A DNA stretch of 64,000 nt from Pukyongia sp963768085 (GCA_963768085.1 CAVYGO010000003.1:1-64000), one strand, 5' to 3'. Positions 16,213 to 25,429 are shown, counted from the stretch's first letter. Program-made: numbers and translations. The notes: a model not told the origin generated them from the sequence alone.

Positions 16213-17298
16213 ATGAAAACTACATCTTATTTCAAGTATCTATTTATTGCCTTAACGGTATTTATTACACAACATCAATCAACAATTAATGCCCAGTCTG
16301 TATTTTCAAAAATTGACAGTATATTACAAGCAAAATATATATCAACTGCGCCTGGAGCTACTTTTTTAATTTCTAAAGACGGAAATGTAATTTATAAGAA
16401 ATCTTTTGGTTTAGCAAACCTTGAACTTAACGTGCCTATGAAAACTGAAAATGTTTTTGAAATAGGTTCTATGACAAAACAATTTACCGCTGTTAGTATA
16501 TTAATGCTGATGGAAAAGGGTAAACTAAATTTAAATGATGAAATAACAAAGTTTATTCCTGATTACCCAACACATGGCAAGACAATTACAATTCATCATT
16601 TATTAACCCACACATCTGGTATAAAAAATTATACAAGTATAAGGGAATTAAGGAATATTGCAAAAAATGACTTAACACCAATAGAGCTTATAGATTTCTT
16701 TAAGAACGAGCCAATGGATTTTGCACCAGGAGAAGAATTTAAATATAATAATTCTGGTTACATCATTTTAGGTTATATTATAGAATCCCTGTCTGGACAG
16801 AGTTATGCTAGTTTTGTTGAAGAAAATATATTTAAAAAAATAAATATGGAATCTTCATTTTATGCAAGTCATAAAAAAGTTATTAAAAATAGGGTTTCGG
16901 GTTATCATAATAGAGGTGACTATACTAAAAGTATGCATATAAGTTATACGTTACCTTATGCTGCTGGCTCTTTAATGTCTAATGTAGATGATATGTTAAA
17001 ATGGCAAGAGGCAATAAAAAACAATAAATTAGTAGACAAGAACACTATAGAAAAAGCTTTTACAAATTACACATTAAACAATGGTAATCTCATAAATTAT
17101 GGATATGGATGGCATATTAGAGAAATGAATGGAGTCCAAAGTAGAGAGCATGGAGGTGATATATTTGGCTTTAAATCAATGGGTGTATATATTCCAAGCA
17201 GTGATATATATGTTATTGGATTAAATAATTGTGACTGCAATTCACCTACAAAAATTACCAAAGAGATTGCAGAATTAATCATTGATGATTTTAAATAA
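16213..17298 (+). CDS. Secreted serine hydrolase, class C beta-lactamase fold
   Basis: 361 residues with signal peptide (about 1-27, ends INAQS). Serine beta-lactamase/DD-peptidase motifs: SxxK in EIGSMTKQFTA (Ser about 96), YxN in FKYNNSGYIILGYI, and HGG in REHGGDIFG in place of the KTG box. The HTSGI loop (LLTHTSGI) is typical of the wider family (esterases, D-aminopeptidases, EstB-like) rather than true AmpC. Periplasmic. First cassette of the right arm; boundaries GTTGTAAA/TTTACAAC agree. The 105 bp between attC and start can hold its own promoter. Confidence 0.9.
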   Translation: MKTTSYFKYLFIALTVFITQHQSTINAQSVFSKIDSILQAKYISTAPGATFLISKDGNVIYKKSFGLANLELNVPMKTENVFEIGSMTKQFTAVSILMLMEKGKLNLNDEITKFIPDYPTHGKTITIHHLLTHTSGIKNYTSIRELRNIAKNDLTPIELIDFFKNEPMDFAPGEEFKYNNSGYIILGYIIESLSGQSYASFVEENIFKKINMESSFYASHKKVIKNRVSGYHNRGDYTKSMHISYTLPYAAGSLMSNVDDMLKWQEAIKNNKLVDKNTIEKAFTNYTLNNGNLINYGYGWHIREMNGVQSREHGGDIFGFKSMGVYIPSSDIYVIGLNNCDCNSPTKITKEIAELIIDDFK

Positions 17299-17302
17299 AC
17301 GG

Positions 17303-17437
17303 TTTACAACAACGTGTATAATTAATTGCTCGGTTCAGGTCTACTCGGAAAATTCCTTCGGAATTTTCTCTGGCACGTTTTTGTTTACTAATATAGTTGC
17401 TTAATCACGCAACTAACCATACACGAACACGTTAGCA
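17303..17437 (+). repeat. attC (right arm)
   Basis: R'' TTTACAAC, arm GTGTATAAT, a central GAAAATTCC-ttc-GGAATTTTC hairpin, arm ACCATACAC, R' GTTAGCA. Confidence 0.78.
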
Positions 17438-17457
17438 CATTATTAAAAAACGAATTC

Positions 17458-17961
17458 ATGATAATATTATCTAATCTCAAAAAAATATTCCTTATGATAT
17501 TTCTAACGCTATTTATCGTAGGCTGTGAAAATAAGGAAGCTGATAAAATTATGGATGCCGATGAATTGGAAATACGAAAAATTCATAGTGATTATGTGAA
17601 TGGTTGGCTAAAATCAGATGAAGAAGGAATTATGCAACTTTTGGTTGAAGATTCGAGAATTCAGCCAAATTCGCTCAAACCAATCGATGGGAAATCTGAA
17701 ATTAGAAAATTTTGGTTTCCTAAAGATAGTTCAAAGACGATCATTAACAATTATGAAACCGGAATTATAAGTTTGAACATAATGGATACTTTGGCAATAT
17801 CAACTCATGAATCACTTTTGGATTGGACCTATAAAAAAGATTCTATCAGCTTTGGAATGCGGCAGAAAGGAATAAACACAACAATCTATAGAAGGCAATT
17901 GGATAATTCTTGGAAAATATGGAGATCAATGTGGACAGATATCTATGTCGAAAGAAAGTAA
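17458..17961 (+). CDS. Lipoprotein with SnoaL/DUF4440-like (NTF2 fold) domain
   Basis: 167 residues. Lipoprotein signal with lipobox FIVGC (Cys22). The rest reads as an NTF2-fold domain: an N-terminal helix IRKIHSDYVNGWLKSDEEGIMQLL, then VEDSRIQPNSLKPIDGKSEIRKFW and the final strands WKIWRSMWTDIY. DUF4440/ketosteroid-isomerase-like proteins bind small hydrophobic ligands, often without catalysis. Periplasmic, anchored to a membrane. Its left boundary GTTAGCACAT and right R'' do not match, so this cassette may have been rebuilt. Confidence 0.78.
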   Translation: MIILSNLKKIFLMIFLTLFIVGCENKEADKIMDADELEIRKIHSDYVNGWLKSDEEGIMQLLVEDSRIQPNSLKPIDGKSEIRKFWFPKDSSKTIINNYETGIISLNIMDTLAISTHESLLDWTYKKDSISFGMRQKGINTTIYRRQLDNSWKIWRSMWTDIYVERK

Positions 17962-17968
17962 AAACATG

Positions 17969-18090
17969 CTACAACAAAGACTATAATTCAGCCTCCGGCA
18001 GAATCAATTCCTTTCAATCTTATTATCTTTAAACAAATCATGTTCCAGGGCGATCGGTGATGGCCGAATTTATAGCCGTGGACGTTAGCT
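17969..18090 (+). repeat. attC (right arm), type shared with 28253-28373
   Basis: R'' GCTACAAC, arm CTATAATTCAGC, apex with GCCTCCGGC hairpin, arm GAATTTATAGCC, R' GTTAGCT. The inner sequence is nearly the same as the attC at 28253-28373, although the genes carried are unrelated. Confidence 0.78.
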
Positions 18091-18108
18091 ATCATTTAAA
18101 TATGAATT

Positions 18109-19023
18109 ATGAGAATATACTTTTTAATTTTAACAATTCTATTTTGCTCTTGTAAAGATTCTGATTGGATTGATAGGTCTAAACACGAAGGCCTATATGC
18201 TCTAAGCTATTCAGAATCTTTTGAGACCTATTGTACTGAGGAGAACCCAGAGAATATTAAGAACACCGTTGATAATCTCGAACAGGCCAAGATATATTTT
18301 GACAAGACTTTTAAAGAAGATTTAAATTTTGCGGTTTTGTTTGTCGATAATAAAAATTGGGATAAATATGCCTATTATCCACCTCCAGGTATGCCGCAAA
18401 GTGATTACGATGGTAATATGATCTTGGGTTTGGGCCAGTCTATAATGGCCAATAGTTGGAAACAAGGATTAAATCAAATTTCAGAAAATAAGTTAGATTC
18501 TCTTAAACTAATTTTTGGAGAAGACTTAAATCTCGATCTGTTTTTCAGAGATGCTTTATCTCTTCACGAAATGGGTCATTTGTATCAGTTCTATAAGACA
18601 AGTGAAAAGTCGCAAAGACTGTGGTTAAATGAAGTCTTTGGCAATCTGTGTCAAGTAGCCGCTGCAAATAATTTGGCTACAAAAGATGTATTGCTCCGAA
18701 TGGACTACTTCCAGCAGCTGCTTATTAAAGAAAATCTTTGGGGAGAAGTAGACTTTACAACCATAGATCAATTTGAGAAGCACTACTCTGAGATAATTAA
18801 TCTGGGTAGAAATTATGGCTGGTACCAAACCCAGTTTTATCTGATAGCCCAGAACTTATATTCTGAGTATGGAGATGAATTCTTAAATGAATTCCGGAAT
18901 TTCCTAATTGACATTGATCCAGATAAGATTGGAAAGATAGAAGATAATGAACTCAAAGAATTAATGACTGACACATTCGGAAATCAGGTGGTAGAAATAT
19001 TAGAATGGAAAAACGATAGCTAA
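18109..19023 (+). CDS. Lipoprotein with HExxH zinc-peptidase motif, family not recognised
   Basis: 304 residues, lipobox LFCSC (Cys15). Residues near 150 read FFRDALSLHEMGHLYQFYK, a metzincin/gluzincin-type HEMGH zinc motif, followed about 20 residues later by WLNEVFGNLCQVAA, where Glu is well placed as third ligand (gluzincin pattern). The rest is helical with no known domain. Likely a membrane-anchored periplasmic metallopeptidase; substrate unknown. Boundary GTTAGCTATC matches GATAGCTAAC over 10 bases, one of the best cassette proofs; the last codons and stop overlap the R'' core. Confidence 0.7.
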   Translation: MRIYFLILTILFCSCKDSDWIDRSKHEGLYALSYSESFETYCTEENPENIKNTVDNLEQAKIYFDKTFKEDLNFAVLFVDNKNWDKYAYYPPPGMPQSDYDGNMILGLGQSIMANSWKQGLNQISENKLDSLKLIFGEDLNLDLFFRDALSLHEMGHLYQFYKTSEKSQRLWLNEVFGNLCQVAAANNLATKDVLLRMDYFQQLLIKENLWGEVDFTTIDQFEKHYSEIINLGRNYGWYQTQFYLIAQNLYSEYGDEFLNEFRNFLIDIDPDKIGKIEDNELKELMTDTFGNQVVEILEWKNDS

Positions 19024-19150
19024 CAACGCATATGATGCATTACTAGATTGGTTAAGAGAATTCATTTTCTTACATTTCTGTGAAAATAGACGTGCGCGGA
19101 AAGAAACAATGCTAAAGATCGGCTACGTTTTTTATACGAGGACGTTGTGT
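19018..19150 (+). repeat. attC (right arm), type shared with 26773-26905
   Basis: R'' AGCTAAC overlaps the stop codon of the previous gene. The 3' half, from GTGCGCGGAAAG to GGCTACGTTTTTTATACGAG, is almost identical to the attC at 26773-26905. R' is GTTGTGT. Confidence 0.78.
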
Positions 19151-19203
19151 GCAATTTTGCACACCAGGGGTTTTATTTCGTCTTTACTAAAAACTTAAGT
19201 TTT

Positions 19204-20556
19204 ATGAAGCCAATACTGAATTACCTAAAAATTATTTTTTTCATTGTCCTAAACTTTAATCTTCAAGCTCAAGAATTAGAAAATAAAGTTGACTCATATA
19301 TGGCACCTTTAGTAAACTCAGGAGATTTTTATGGCACTATTCTATTTGCCAAAGAAGGCAATATTGAACTGGTTAAAGGATATGGATTTGCGAATTTAGA
19401 GCATCGCGTAGAAAACACCCCTCAAACCATTTTTCATATTGCTTCTGTAAACAAACCTATTACCGCTATAGGCGTGATGTATTTACATGAAAATGGAATG
19501 CTAAACATTGATGACACTATCGCTCAACATTTACATGATTACCCAAAAGGTAATAGTATCACAATAAAACAATTACTTTCTCAGACGTCAGGAATTCCAT
19601 CCTATAATAGTTTTCCCGATTATAGTGACTATTCAAAAAGAGAAAATTCATTGAAAAATGTCGTGGATTGGTTTAAAGATGAAGACCTGCTATTTGAACC
19701 AGGCTCCAAATATGGTTATAGCAACTCAAATTTTGTTTTACTAGCTTATATTATTGAAAATGTCTCAGGTTTAACTTACCAGATTTTCATGGAGAAAAAC
19801 ATTTTCGAACCTTTAGAAATGAATGATACCAAACCTTTCAGGTATAATGAGATCATTGAACATAGGGCTGAAGGATATGATCCTGCTAACACTGCGTCAG
19901 GTTTAAAGAAAACAGGGTTTTATAATAATTCCATCAAAATAGGAAGTGGCGCGTTGTATTCTACTGTTGGCGATTTATTAAAACTCGATCAGGCGTTGTA
20001 CACAGAAGATCTTTTGAGTGAAGAAACTAAAAAGTTAATGTTTACATCGATTGGTGAAAATGAATATGGCTTGGGCTGGGGAATTTGGAAAAGATTTGAC
20101 AAAAATAAGCACGACCACGATGGGGCATCCCCTGGCTCAGTAGCGTATTTTTCGAGATATCCAGATGAAAAAGTAACTATCATCTTTTTAGGAAATATCA
20201 ATTCAGGTGCATTTAACCGAATGAAATACAATCTAGCCGCCATTTATTTCAACAAGGAATACGAAATTCCAGAGCCAAAAAAATATATATTCCTTGATGA
20301 AGATTCATTAAAACAGTATGAAGGTAGATTTGAGTTTGAAAATGGAAGCTTTTTTGACCTTAAAGTGAAAGAAGGAGCACTTCGGTTTCTATGGCGTGGT
20401 CGTGGAGAACTAGGATATTTACTCTCACCGCTTGGAGATGGAAAGTTTTACATGAGGGCACGTGGTGATCAGATCGAATTCATAAATAAAGATAGTAAAA
20501 CAGAAGTCTATTATACCGAGCGTTCAGGTACAAGCAAGCTCAAAATAGTTAAATAA
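19204..20556 (+). CDS. Secreted serine hydrolase (class C beta-lactamase fold) with C-terminal beta domain
   Basis: 450 residues from ATG 19204; the longer frame starts inside the attC core and is rejected. Signal peptide ends NLQAQ. SxxK in HIASVNKPITA, YSN in YGYSNSNFVLLAYI, HDG in HDHDGASPG. LLSQTSGIPSY is the family's usual loop. About 100 C-terminal residues (YEGRFEFENGSFFDLKVKEG onward) form a lipocalin-like beta domain seen in esterase/peptidase relatives. Periplasmic. Boundary GTTGTGTGC matches GCACACAAC exactly. Confidence 0.9.
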   Translation: MKPILNYLKIIFFIVLNFNLQAQELENKVDSYMAPLVNSGDFYGTILFAKEGNIELVKGYGFANLEHRVENTPQTIFHIASVNKPITAIGVMYLHENGMLNIDDTIAQHLHDYPKGNSITIKQLLSQTSGIPSYNSFPDYSDYSKRENSLKNVVDWFKDEDLLFEPGSKYGYSNSNFVLLAYIIENVSGLTYQIFMEKNIFEPLEMNDTKPFRYNEIIEHRAEGYDPANTASGLKKTGFYNNSIKIGSGALYSTVGDLLKLDQALYTEDLLSEETKKLMFTSIGENEYGLGWGIWKRFDKNKHDHDGASPGSVAYFSRYPDEKVTIIFLGNINSGAFNRMKYNLAAIYFNKEYEIPEPKKYIFLDEDSLKQYEGRFEFENGSFFDLKVKEGALRFLWRGRGELGYLLSPLGDGKFYMRARGDQIEFINKDSKTEVYYTERSGTSKLKIVK

Positions 20557-20560
20557 AACA

Positions 20561-20700
20561 GCACACAACAACGGCTAAAGTTCATTACGTCTGAAATTCC
20601 TAATCGGAATTTCAAGCCTTTTGACTAAATTTATGGTTACGGCGGAATGATACTCGCGTACCATTCCGTAACGAAACCATAGCCAAGACCGTTGGCAGCA
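20561..20700 (+). repeat. attC (right arm)
   Basis: R'' GCACACAAC, arm AACGGCTA, two internal hairpins (GAAATTCC/GGAATTTC and ACGGCGGAATG/CATTCCGT), arm TAGCCAAGACC, R' GTTGGCAGC. Confidence 0.8.
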
Positions 20701-20712
20701 ATAACCAAAAGA

Positions 20713-22116
20713 ATGAACAAAAAGTTACAATATATTATAATATTAATATGCTTTACTTTTTCATGTCAAAAAGAGAATCAAAATAAGAATTTAAGTCCCA
20801 CGCTTTCATTTGAAAAAATTAACTACTACAAATATCCAGTATCACATAACGCTAAGCCATTTCAATATAGACTGACTTATTATTATGAAGACGGAGTACC
20901 ACATCGATGGATGGAATTAGACTCTTTCGGACAAATCATCACAGACTACATCTATGAATATGATAGCAATTGGATACAAACAGGTGCGCGTTATAGAGAA
21001 GAAAGTGCTATTGAATTTTCGATAGAAAAAGTAAGATTTGAAAACGATAGTACTAAAGTTACCGAATGGATTGATTCTACTGGAACTGCGTATTACAGGA
21101 TGAAAGATAATCTCAACAAAGACAAAAAAACATATCGTGCAGCATTTATCGGAGACAAATTACATGGCTATGATTCAACTTTTTATACAAAAGAAGGTTT
21201 TGAAAAGAGAATCTTCTTCACAAATACAAAAGGTAAGATGTTTAATGACAGAATATTTGATTACGACTCCTTGAATAGAAACGGTGACTGGATAGAACGG
21301 AAAAAAATAATGAAGGACACTATCAGAGAGATTCATAAAAGAGAAGTCTATTATGATGACAACTATGTTTCTAATAATGGAAAGTTCTATGAAGGTATTG
21401 CTTCAACCGGTGAATTATCAGAGAATGTCATCAATTTTTCAGCTGATGAATCAGTTATGTTTCTAACAAGAACATCGGATTGGACAGATCAATTAGCCTA
21501 TATCGCTTATTCAAAAAATGGCTTATTTACTGAAACTACTCGTTTTGAAGAGCTAGATACAGTATACAACGGAGCTATATCGCCAAATGGAGATAAAATA
21601 CTATACAGTGTTCGAAAAGAAAACAATGAAGAAATATGGCTTATTAGCAAGGAGAATAGTCAATGGTCCAATAAAACTAACTTGACTGAAGAGTCAAATA
21701 TTGAGGGAGGTTATTTTTATTGGTTCAGCGATAAAGAGATTTATTTCTATCAAAGCAAAAACAATGGCGACATTGTCATCGGTGAAATAAATAATGGCAA
21801 GTTATCAATTACTGATTCTTTGAATATTCTAAATACAAAAGCTGGAACGGAGTTTAGTCCCTTCGTCGATAAAGAAAAAAGATTTATTATCTATTCTAGA
21901 TATGAAGAAGGAAATGTATTGAATCAGGGATTTTTTGTAAGCTATAATCAAGGTAATTTCAATAATCCAAATTGGTCGAATCCGAAAAAGTTATCAATGC
22001 TTCCTTATGGTTGGAGTCCTTATATAATAAACGATGGCACACAATTTATTTATACGGACGGTGAAGATATTTATAGCATACCAATAGCAGATTTGAAATT
22101 AGACATTAATAATTAA
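20713..22116 (+). CDS. Lipoprotein: MORN-like N-terminus plus TolB/PD40-type beta-propeller
   Basis: 467 residues from ATG 20713, lipobox FTFSC. Residues about 50-220 contain repeating tyrosine-rich strands (RLTYYYEDGVPHRWMELDSF, YIYEYDSNW, FDYDSLNRNGDWIERK), resembling YD/MORN-like repeats of Bacteroidota surface proteins. Residues about 230-460 carry PD40/TolB-like blades (ISPNGDKILYSVRKENNEEI, FSPFVDKEKRFIIYSRYEEG). Probably a periplasmic or surface binding protein. Function unknown. Boundary GTTGGCAGC matches GCTGCCAAC. Confidence 0.65.
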   Translation: MNKKLQYIIILICFTFSCQKENQNKNLSPTLSFEKINYYKYPVSHNAKPFQYRLTYYYEDGVPHRWMELDSFGQIITDYIYEYDSNWIQTGARYREESAIEFSIEKVRFENDSTKVTEWIDSTGTAYYRMKDNLNKDKKTYRAAFIGDKLHGYDSTFYTKEGFEKRIFFTNTKGKMFNDRIFDYDSLNRNGDWIERKKIMKDTIREIHKREVYYDDNYVSNNGKFYEGIASTGELSENVINFSADESVMFLTRTSDWTDQLAYIAYSKNGLFTETTRFEELDTVYNGAISPNGDKILYSVRKENNEEIWLISKENSQWSNKTNLTEESNIEGGYFYWFSDKEIYFYQSKNNGDIVIGEINNGKLSITDSLNILNTKAGTEFSPFVDKEKRFIIYSRYEEGNVLNQGFFVSYNQGNFNNPNWSNPKKLSMLPYGWSPYIINDGTQFIYTDGEDIYSIPIADLKLDINN

Positions 22117-22122
22117 ATTACA

Positions 22123-22187
22123 GCTGCCAACAACGTATATAATCCATAGACTGACGCCTACAGCTTATATACATGACCGTTGGCAGT
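22123..22187 (+). repeat. attC (right arm), compact 65 bp
   Basis: The clearest short example of the right-arm type. R'' GCTGCCAAC, spacer AAC, arm GTATATAA, 21-base apex, arm TTATATAC, spacer ATGACC, R' GTTGGCAGT. The unequal spacers (3 and 6) give polarity, as in known attC sites. Confidence 0.9.
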
Positions 22188-22204
22188 AATTAGAACAAAT
22201 ATTT

Positions 22205-23389
22205 ATGAAGCATTTAATATCATTGATTTTCCTTGCGTTATTTACTACAATGGCATATTCTCAGGAATTGAATCAAGTAATTCTGGATTCTATAAAAAGC
22301 AAATCTGCAGAATCACATTCTGATGCTGTAATAATCAAGCAAAATGGAAAAGTTATCTACGAGGACTATTTTGGAAAAGAAGAAGTTCCGATATACATAG
22401 CATCAGCAGGTAAATCATTGACGAGTTTAGCCATTGGAAAATTATTAGATAAAAAACTCTTGGACTCTCTTGACCAACCTATTTATACGATATATCCACA
22501 GTGGAATCAAGGAAGAAAAAAAGGAATAACAGTTAGAATGCTCCTAAACCACACTTCTGGAATACAGAATAATCCTAATGCAAGTGTAGAATTAGAACCA
22601 GCACCTGATTATAAAGTTGATAATATAATAGAACTTGCTTTGTCAGCAGAATTATCTAATGAACCCAGTGAGAAAGTAGAATATAACAATAAAGCTGTAA
22701 CACTTTTGGGAGGTATTGTACGGGAATTATCAGGAAAGTCATTTGACCAGTTTTATGTAGATGAATTCTTTAAACCAATGAACATTGCCCAATATGAGTG
22801 GATAAAAGATAAATCTGGAAACCCTACAGTTCACGGGGCTTTTGTCATAAAACCATCTGATTTCCTAAAATTTGGAGAGTTAGTTCTTAATGAAGGTGTT
22901 TACAATGGAAATCAGATTATCAGTAAGGAATGGATAAAAGAATCTTTAAAACAAGGACAAGAATTTACGCCAATATGGGGTCTACTCTGGTGGCGGCTTC
23001 CAGAATATGAAAAAAGAATAATTGATGACGAAATCTGGACTTCTTGGAAAGAGACAAGTGTTGATAAAGAATTTTTGAGAAAACTGAAACCCATAAAAAA
23101 TATGTTATTTGAAAATAAGAATGATTTTTACAATACATTGGAGAGTAAGTTGGGAAAAAATTGGAATCAAATTTTAAACATAGAGTTACCCGCAAATGTA
23201 AAATCAAGCAAAAGGATTTATAGCGATAATATAACTGCATATTACGCAGATGGATATAGAGGAAACTACTTGGTAATTGACCCTAAATCCAAAATAGTAG
23301 CTGTAAGATGCGCTGATTTCGAAGGATTCAATTATCAAACTGATTTCTTTTCAGAATTTGTCAGCCTTGTATCCAAATTAGGAAAATGA
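22205..23389 (+). CDS. Secreted serine hydrolase, class C beta-lactamase fold
   Basis: 394 residues, signal peptide ends AYSQE. SxxK in YIASAGKSLTSLA, YNN in VEYNNKAVTLLGGIV, HTSGI loop in LLNHTSGIQNN. The third box is replaced by DGYRGNYLVIDP, as in family XII-like penicillin-binding protein relatives. An insert of about 90 residues (residues 265-350, Lys/Asn-rich) separates the YNN and third motifs. Periplasmic hydrolase, substrate unknown. Boundary GTTGGCAGTA matches TACTGCCAAC over 10 bases. Confidence 0.9.
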   Translation: MKHLISLIFLALFTTMAYSQELNQVILDSIKSKSAESHSDAVIIKQNGKVIYEDYFGKEEVPIYIASAGKSLTSLAIGKLLDKKLLDSLDQPIYTIYPQWNQGRKKGITVRMLLNHTSGIQNNPNASVELEPAPDYKVDNIIELALSAELSNEPSEKVEYNNKAVTLLGGIVRELSGKSFDQFYVDEFFKPMNIAQYEWIKDKSGNPTVHGAFVIKPSDFLKFGELVLNEGVYNGNQIISKEWIKESLKQGQEFTPIWGLLWWRLPEYEKRIIDDEIWTSWKETSVDKEFLRKLKPIKNMLFENKNDFYNTLESKLGKNWNQILNIELPANVKSSKRIYSDNITAYYADGYRGNYLVIDPKSKIVAVRCADFEGFNYQTDFFSEFVSLVSKLGK

Positions 23390-23393
23390 AACT

Positions 23394-23463
23394 ACTGCCA
23401 ACAATGTATATGAAATCATAGCTTCCTTCGTTCGCTACGCTTCATATACTCACCGTTGTGTGA
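23394..23463 (+). repeat. attC (right arm), compact 70 bp
   Basis: R'' ACTGCCAAC, spacer AAT, arm GTATATGAA, apex, arm TTCATATAC, spacer TCACC, R' GTTGTGTGA. Confidence 0.9.
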
Positions 23464-23522
23464 ATAGAGAATTTCATTTTATATCTTTAGTAGAGATTTC
23501 TAAAATAAGGAAACAACATAGA

Positions 23523-24074
23523 ATGGAAATGACACAAATGAAAAAAATAATCCAATTAGTTATAGTTCTCCTTGTCGCCACAGGATCAACCTTCAGTCAA
23601 GAAGAAAATGTTATTGAAGAACACAAATTTTACGCTGACCTAATTTTTGGCCCATACTTGATGATCGATCATCATCAATATAAAAGTGTAATTCTTAAAG
23701 GTCCCCGACTGGGATATCATATCAATAGCAAGTTTTCATTGGGTCTGGAGTATATGGTAGGCCAACAACAGGATATAACAGGTGCAATGGGCACAACTCA
23801 TACTGCGAACGGCCAAGTATTCTATCATTTTTTAAATCGCTCCTTCCCAAGAAAATTTACTCCTTATTTACTTTTAGGTGGTGGTTTCATTGAGTTCAAA
23901 GATTTTTCAGAAGACGTATATGGAGTTTCTTTCTACGGTGGCGCTGGATTCTACTTCCCTATATTTGACCGTATTCAAGGATTTTTTGAAAGTAGATATG
24001 TCAACCTAGGGGCCCTAAATTTGGAAGGGAAAAATGAACTTGGCGTCTTATGGGGACTAAGGGTTAATTTTTAA
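23523..24074 (+). CDS. Outer-membrane beta-barrel (porin-like) protein
   Basis: 183 residues from ATG 23523 (23538 also possible). Signal peptide about 6-28 ends STFSQ. The mature part alternates hydrophobic and polar residues in short strands (KFYADLIFGPYLMI, FSLGLEYMVGQQ, FTPYLLLGGGFIEF, VSFYGGAGFYFPIF) and ends in GVLWGLRVNF, a beta-barrel C-terminus with terminal Phe. Fits the small 'porin family/outer membrane beta-barrel' class. Boundary GTTGTGTG agrees with CACACAAC at 24207-24214. Confidence 0.8.
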   Translation: MEMTQMKKIIQLVIVLLVATGSTFSQEENVIEEHKFYADLIFGPYLMIDHHQYKSVILKGPRLGYHINSKFSLGLEYMVGQQQDITGAMGTTHTANGQVFYHFLNRSFPRKFTPYLLLGGGFIEFKDFSEDVYGVSFYGGAGFYFPIFDRIQGFFESRYVNLGALNLEGKNELGVLWGLRVNF

Positions 24075-24205
24075 GTGAATTCAGATTCAATATTAGGTAT
24101 AGCTTAGTTTCCGGTAAAAAAGATACTTATGGTTTCTTATAGTTTTAATCACCATCAAACTATTTTGCACTTTACTTATTGGATTATCACTAATAAACTA
24201 CTACT
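24075..24205. other. Spacer within cassette
   Basis: Non-coding stretch between the barrel gene and its attC; nothing recognisable. Confidence 0.5.
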
Positions 24206-24341
24206 ACACACAACAACGTATATAACACATTGCCAAATTTTGGCTAACTTTAAAATCTCCCCTCCAAATAAAACTCAGTCTCGACTGAAAAATATAAACT
24301 AAACAATATGGCAACGTGCCATATACAAGACCGATGTATGC
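24206..24341 (+). repeat. attC (right arm) with decayed R'
   Basis: R'' ACACACAAC, arm GTATATAACACATTGCC against GGCAACGTGCCATATAC. The R' reads GATGTAT instead of GTTGTRT, so this end is probably inactive. Confidence 0.7.
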
Positions 24342-24364
24342 AACCTATCAGAAAAAATTAAAGC

Positions 24365-24988
24365 ATGGAATTTGACAAAAGCATACTCTCATTTTTACAA
24401 CCTGAATTGCTTGTTGAAATTCTTTCTGAATCAAGTATTCAGGAATTTCCAAAAGGCACCGAAATTTTAAAAGAACAACAATATGTGAAAGTACTACCAA
24501 TAGTTGTTGACGGACTTGTCAAAGTTTATTCAAGATTTGATGAAAAGGAATTATTACTCTACTATATAGAACCTGCTCAAAGTTGCGTGATGTCATTTTA
24601 TGCTGCTCTTAAGAATACACCAAGTAGAGTATTCGCAGAAACTGAAGAAGATTCAAAAATTCTATTAATTCCTGTTCAATATTTACCGAATTGGCTAAAA
24701 CAATATCCTAAATTCAATGAATTGTTTTACAACCAATTTAATTTAAGGTATTCCGAACTTCTTGATACAATTAGTCATTTGCTTTTGGATAAATTGGACA
24801 AGCGCCTATACGAACATTTAAAAAGGAAAACAGAATTAACTAATAAAAAATCAATTAAGATTAGTCATAGTCAATTAGCAAATGAATTAGGAACTGCTCG
24901 AGAAGTAATTTCAAGGATAACGAAAAAACTTGAAACAGATGGTCTGGTTATTCAAAATTCAGGTACCATTACAATTACAGATAAGTAG
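24365..24988 (+). CDS. Crp/Fnr-family transcriptional regulator
   Basis: 207 residues. N-terminal cyclic-nucleotide-type sensor domain (about 20-120, ILKEQQYVKVLPIVVDGLVKVY) and C-terminal Crp helix-turn-helix (about 150-200; HSQLANELGTAREVISRITKKL). No Cys cluster for an iron-sulfur Fnr sensor. It precedes a DUF2892 membrane protein gene by 67 bp in the same cassette. This pair, often with rhodanese genes, is common in Bacteroidota and probably responds to redox or sulfur stress. The DUF2892 gene is the likely target. Confidence 0.9.
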   Translation: MEFDKSILSFLQPELLVEILSESSIQEFPKGTEILKEQQYVKVLPIVVDGLVKVYSRFDEKELLLYYIEPAQSCVMSFYAALKNTPSRVFAETEEDSKILLIPVQYLPNWLKQYPKFNELFYNQFNLRYSELLDTISHLLLDKLDKRLYEHLKRKTELTNKKSIKISHSQLANELGTAREVISRITKKLETDGLVIQNSGTITITDK

Positions 24989-25061
24989 TGACTAGAGTCA
25001 CTGCATACCTAAATATCATTTCTGACATTTGTAGGGTAATAACAAATTAAACTTTTTGATT

Positions 25062-25274
25062 ATGAAAAAAAATATGGGTTCAGCAGACAGAATTATCAGA
25101 TTAATAATCGCTGCAATTATTGGTGTTCTTTATTTCACGGGTACAATCTCAGGAACTTTAGGTATAATACTTTTAGTATTAGCAGGGGTATTTGTATTAA
25201 CCAGTTTCATTAGTTTTTGTCCACTATATGCACCATTTGGAATTAGCTCTTGTCCTATAAAAGAAAATAAATAA
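25062..25274 (+). CDS. DUF2892 (YgaP-like) inner-membrane protein
   Basis: 70 residues from ATG 25062. Two transmembrane helices after a short KKNMGSADRIIRLIIA start, the DUF2892 signature; the tail FCPLYAPFGISSCPIKENK keeps the CPLYxxxGxxTC-like pattern with two Cys. Same cassette as the Crp gene. DUF2892 domains form the membrane anchor of YgaP rhodaneses; stand-alone copies are thought to accompany sulfur-handling systems. Confidence 0.88.
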   Translation: MKKNMGSADRIIRLIIAAIIGVLYFTGTISGTLGIILLVLAGVFVLTSFISFCPLYAPFGISSCPIKENK

Positions 25275-25279
25275 GGCAG

Positions 25280-25412
25280 CACACAACAATGTATAAAAGC
25301 AATAGCGGTTTGGGTGGATATTCAAACCGTTTTTGTGTTTAATTAATTATCTTACTTGCTAAAAGTATTTGAGACTTAATCCGCTACTACTCTTATACTA
25401 AACGTTGTAGTT
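25280..25412 (+). repeat. attC (right arm)
   Basis: R'' GCACACAAC, arm GTATAAAAGCAATAGCGG against CCGCTACTACTCTTATAC (long, well paired), R' GTTGTAG. Confidence 0.85.
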
Positions 25413-25429
25413 CATGAAAAAAAATTCAA

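Noticed and set aside
18109..19023. The HEMGH protein as a toxin or phage lysin
   Set aside because: Lipoprotein signal and lack of any cell-wall-binding or toxin domain give no support.
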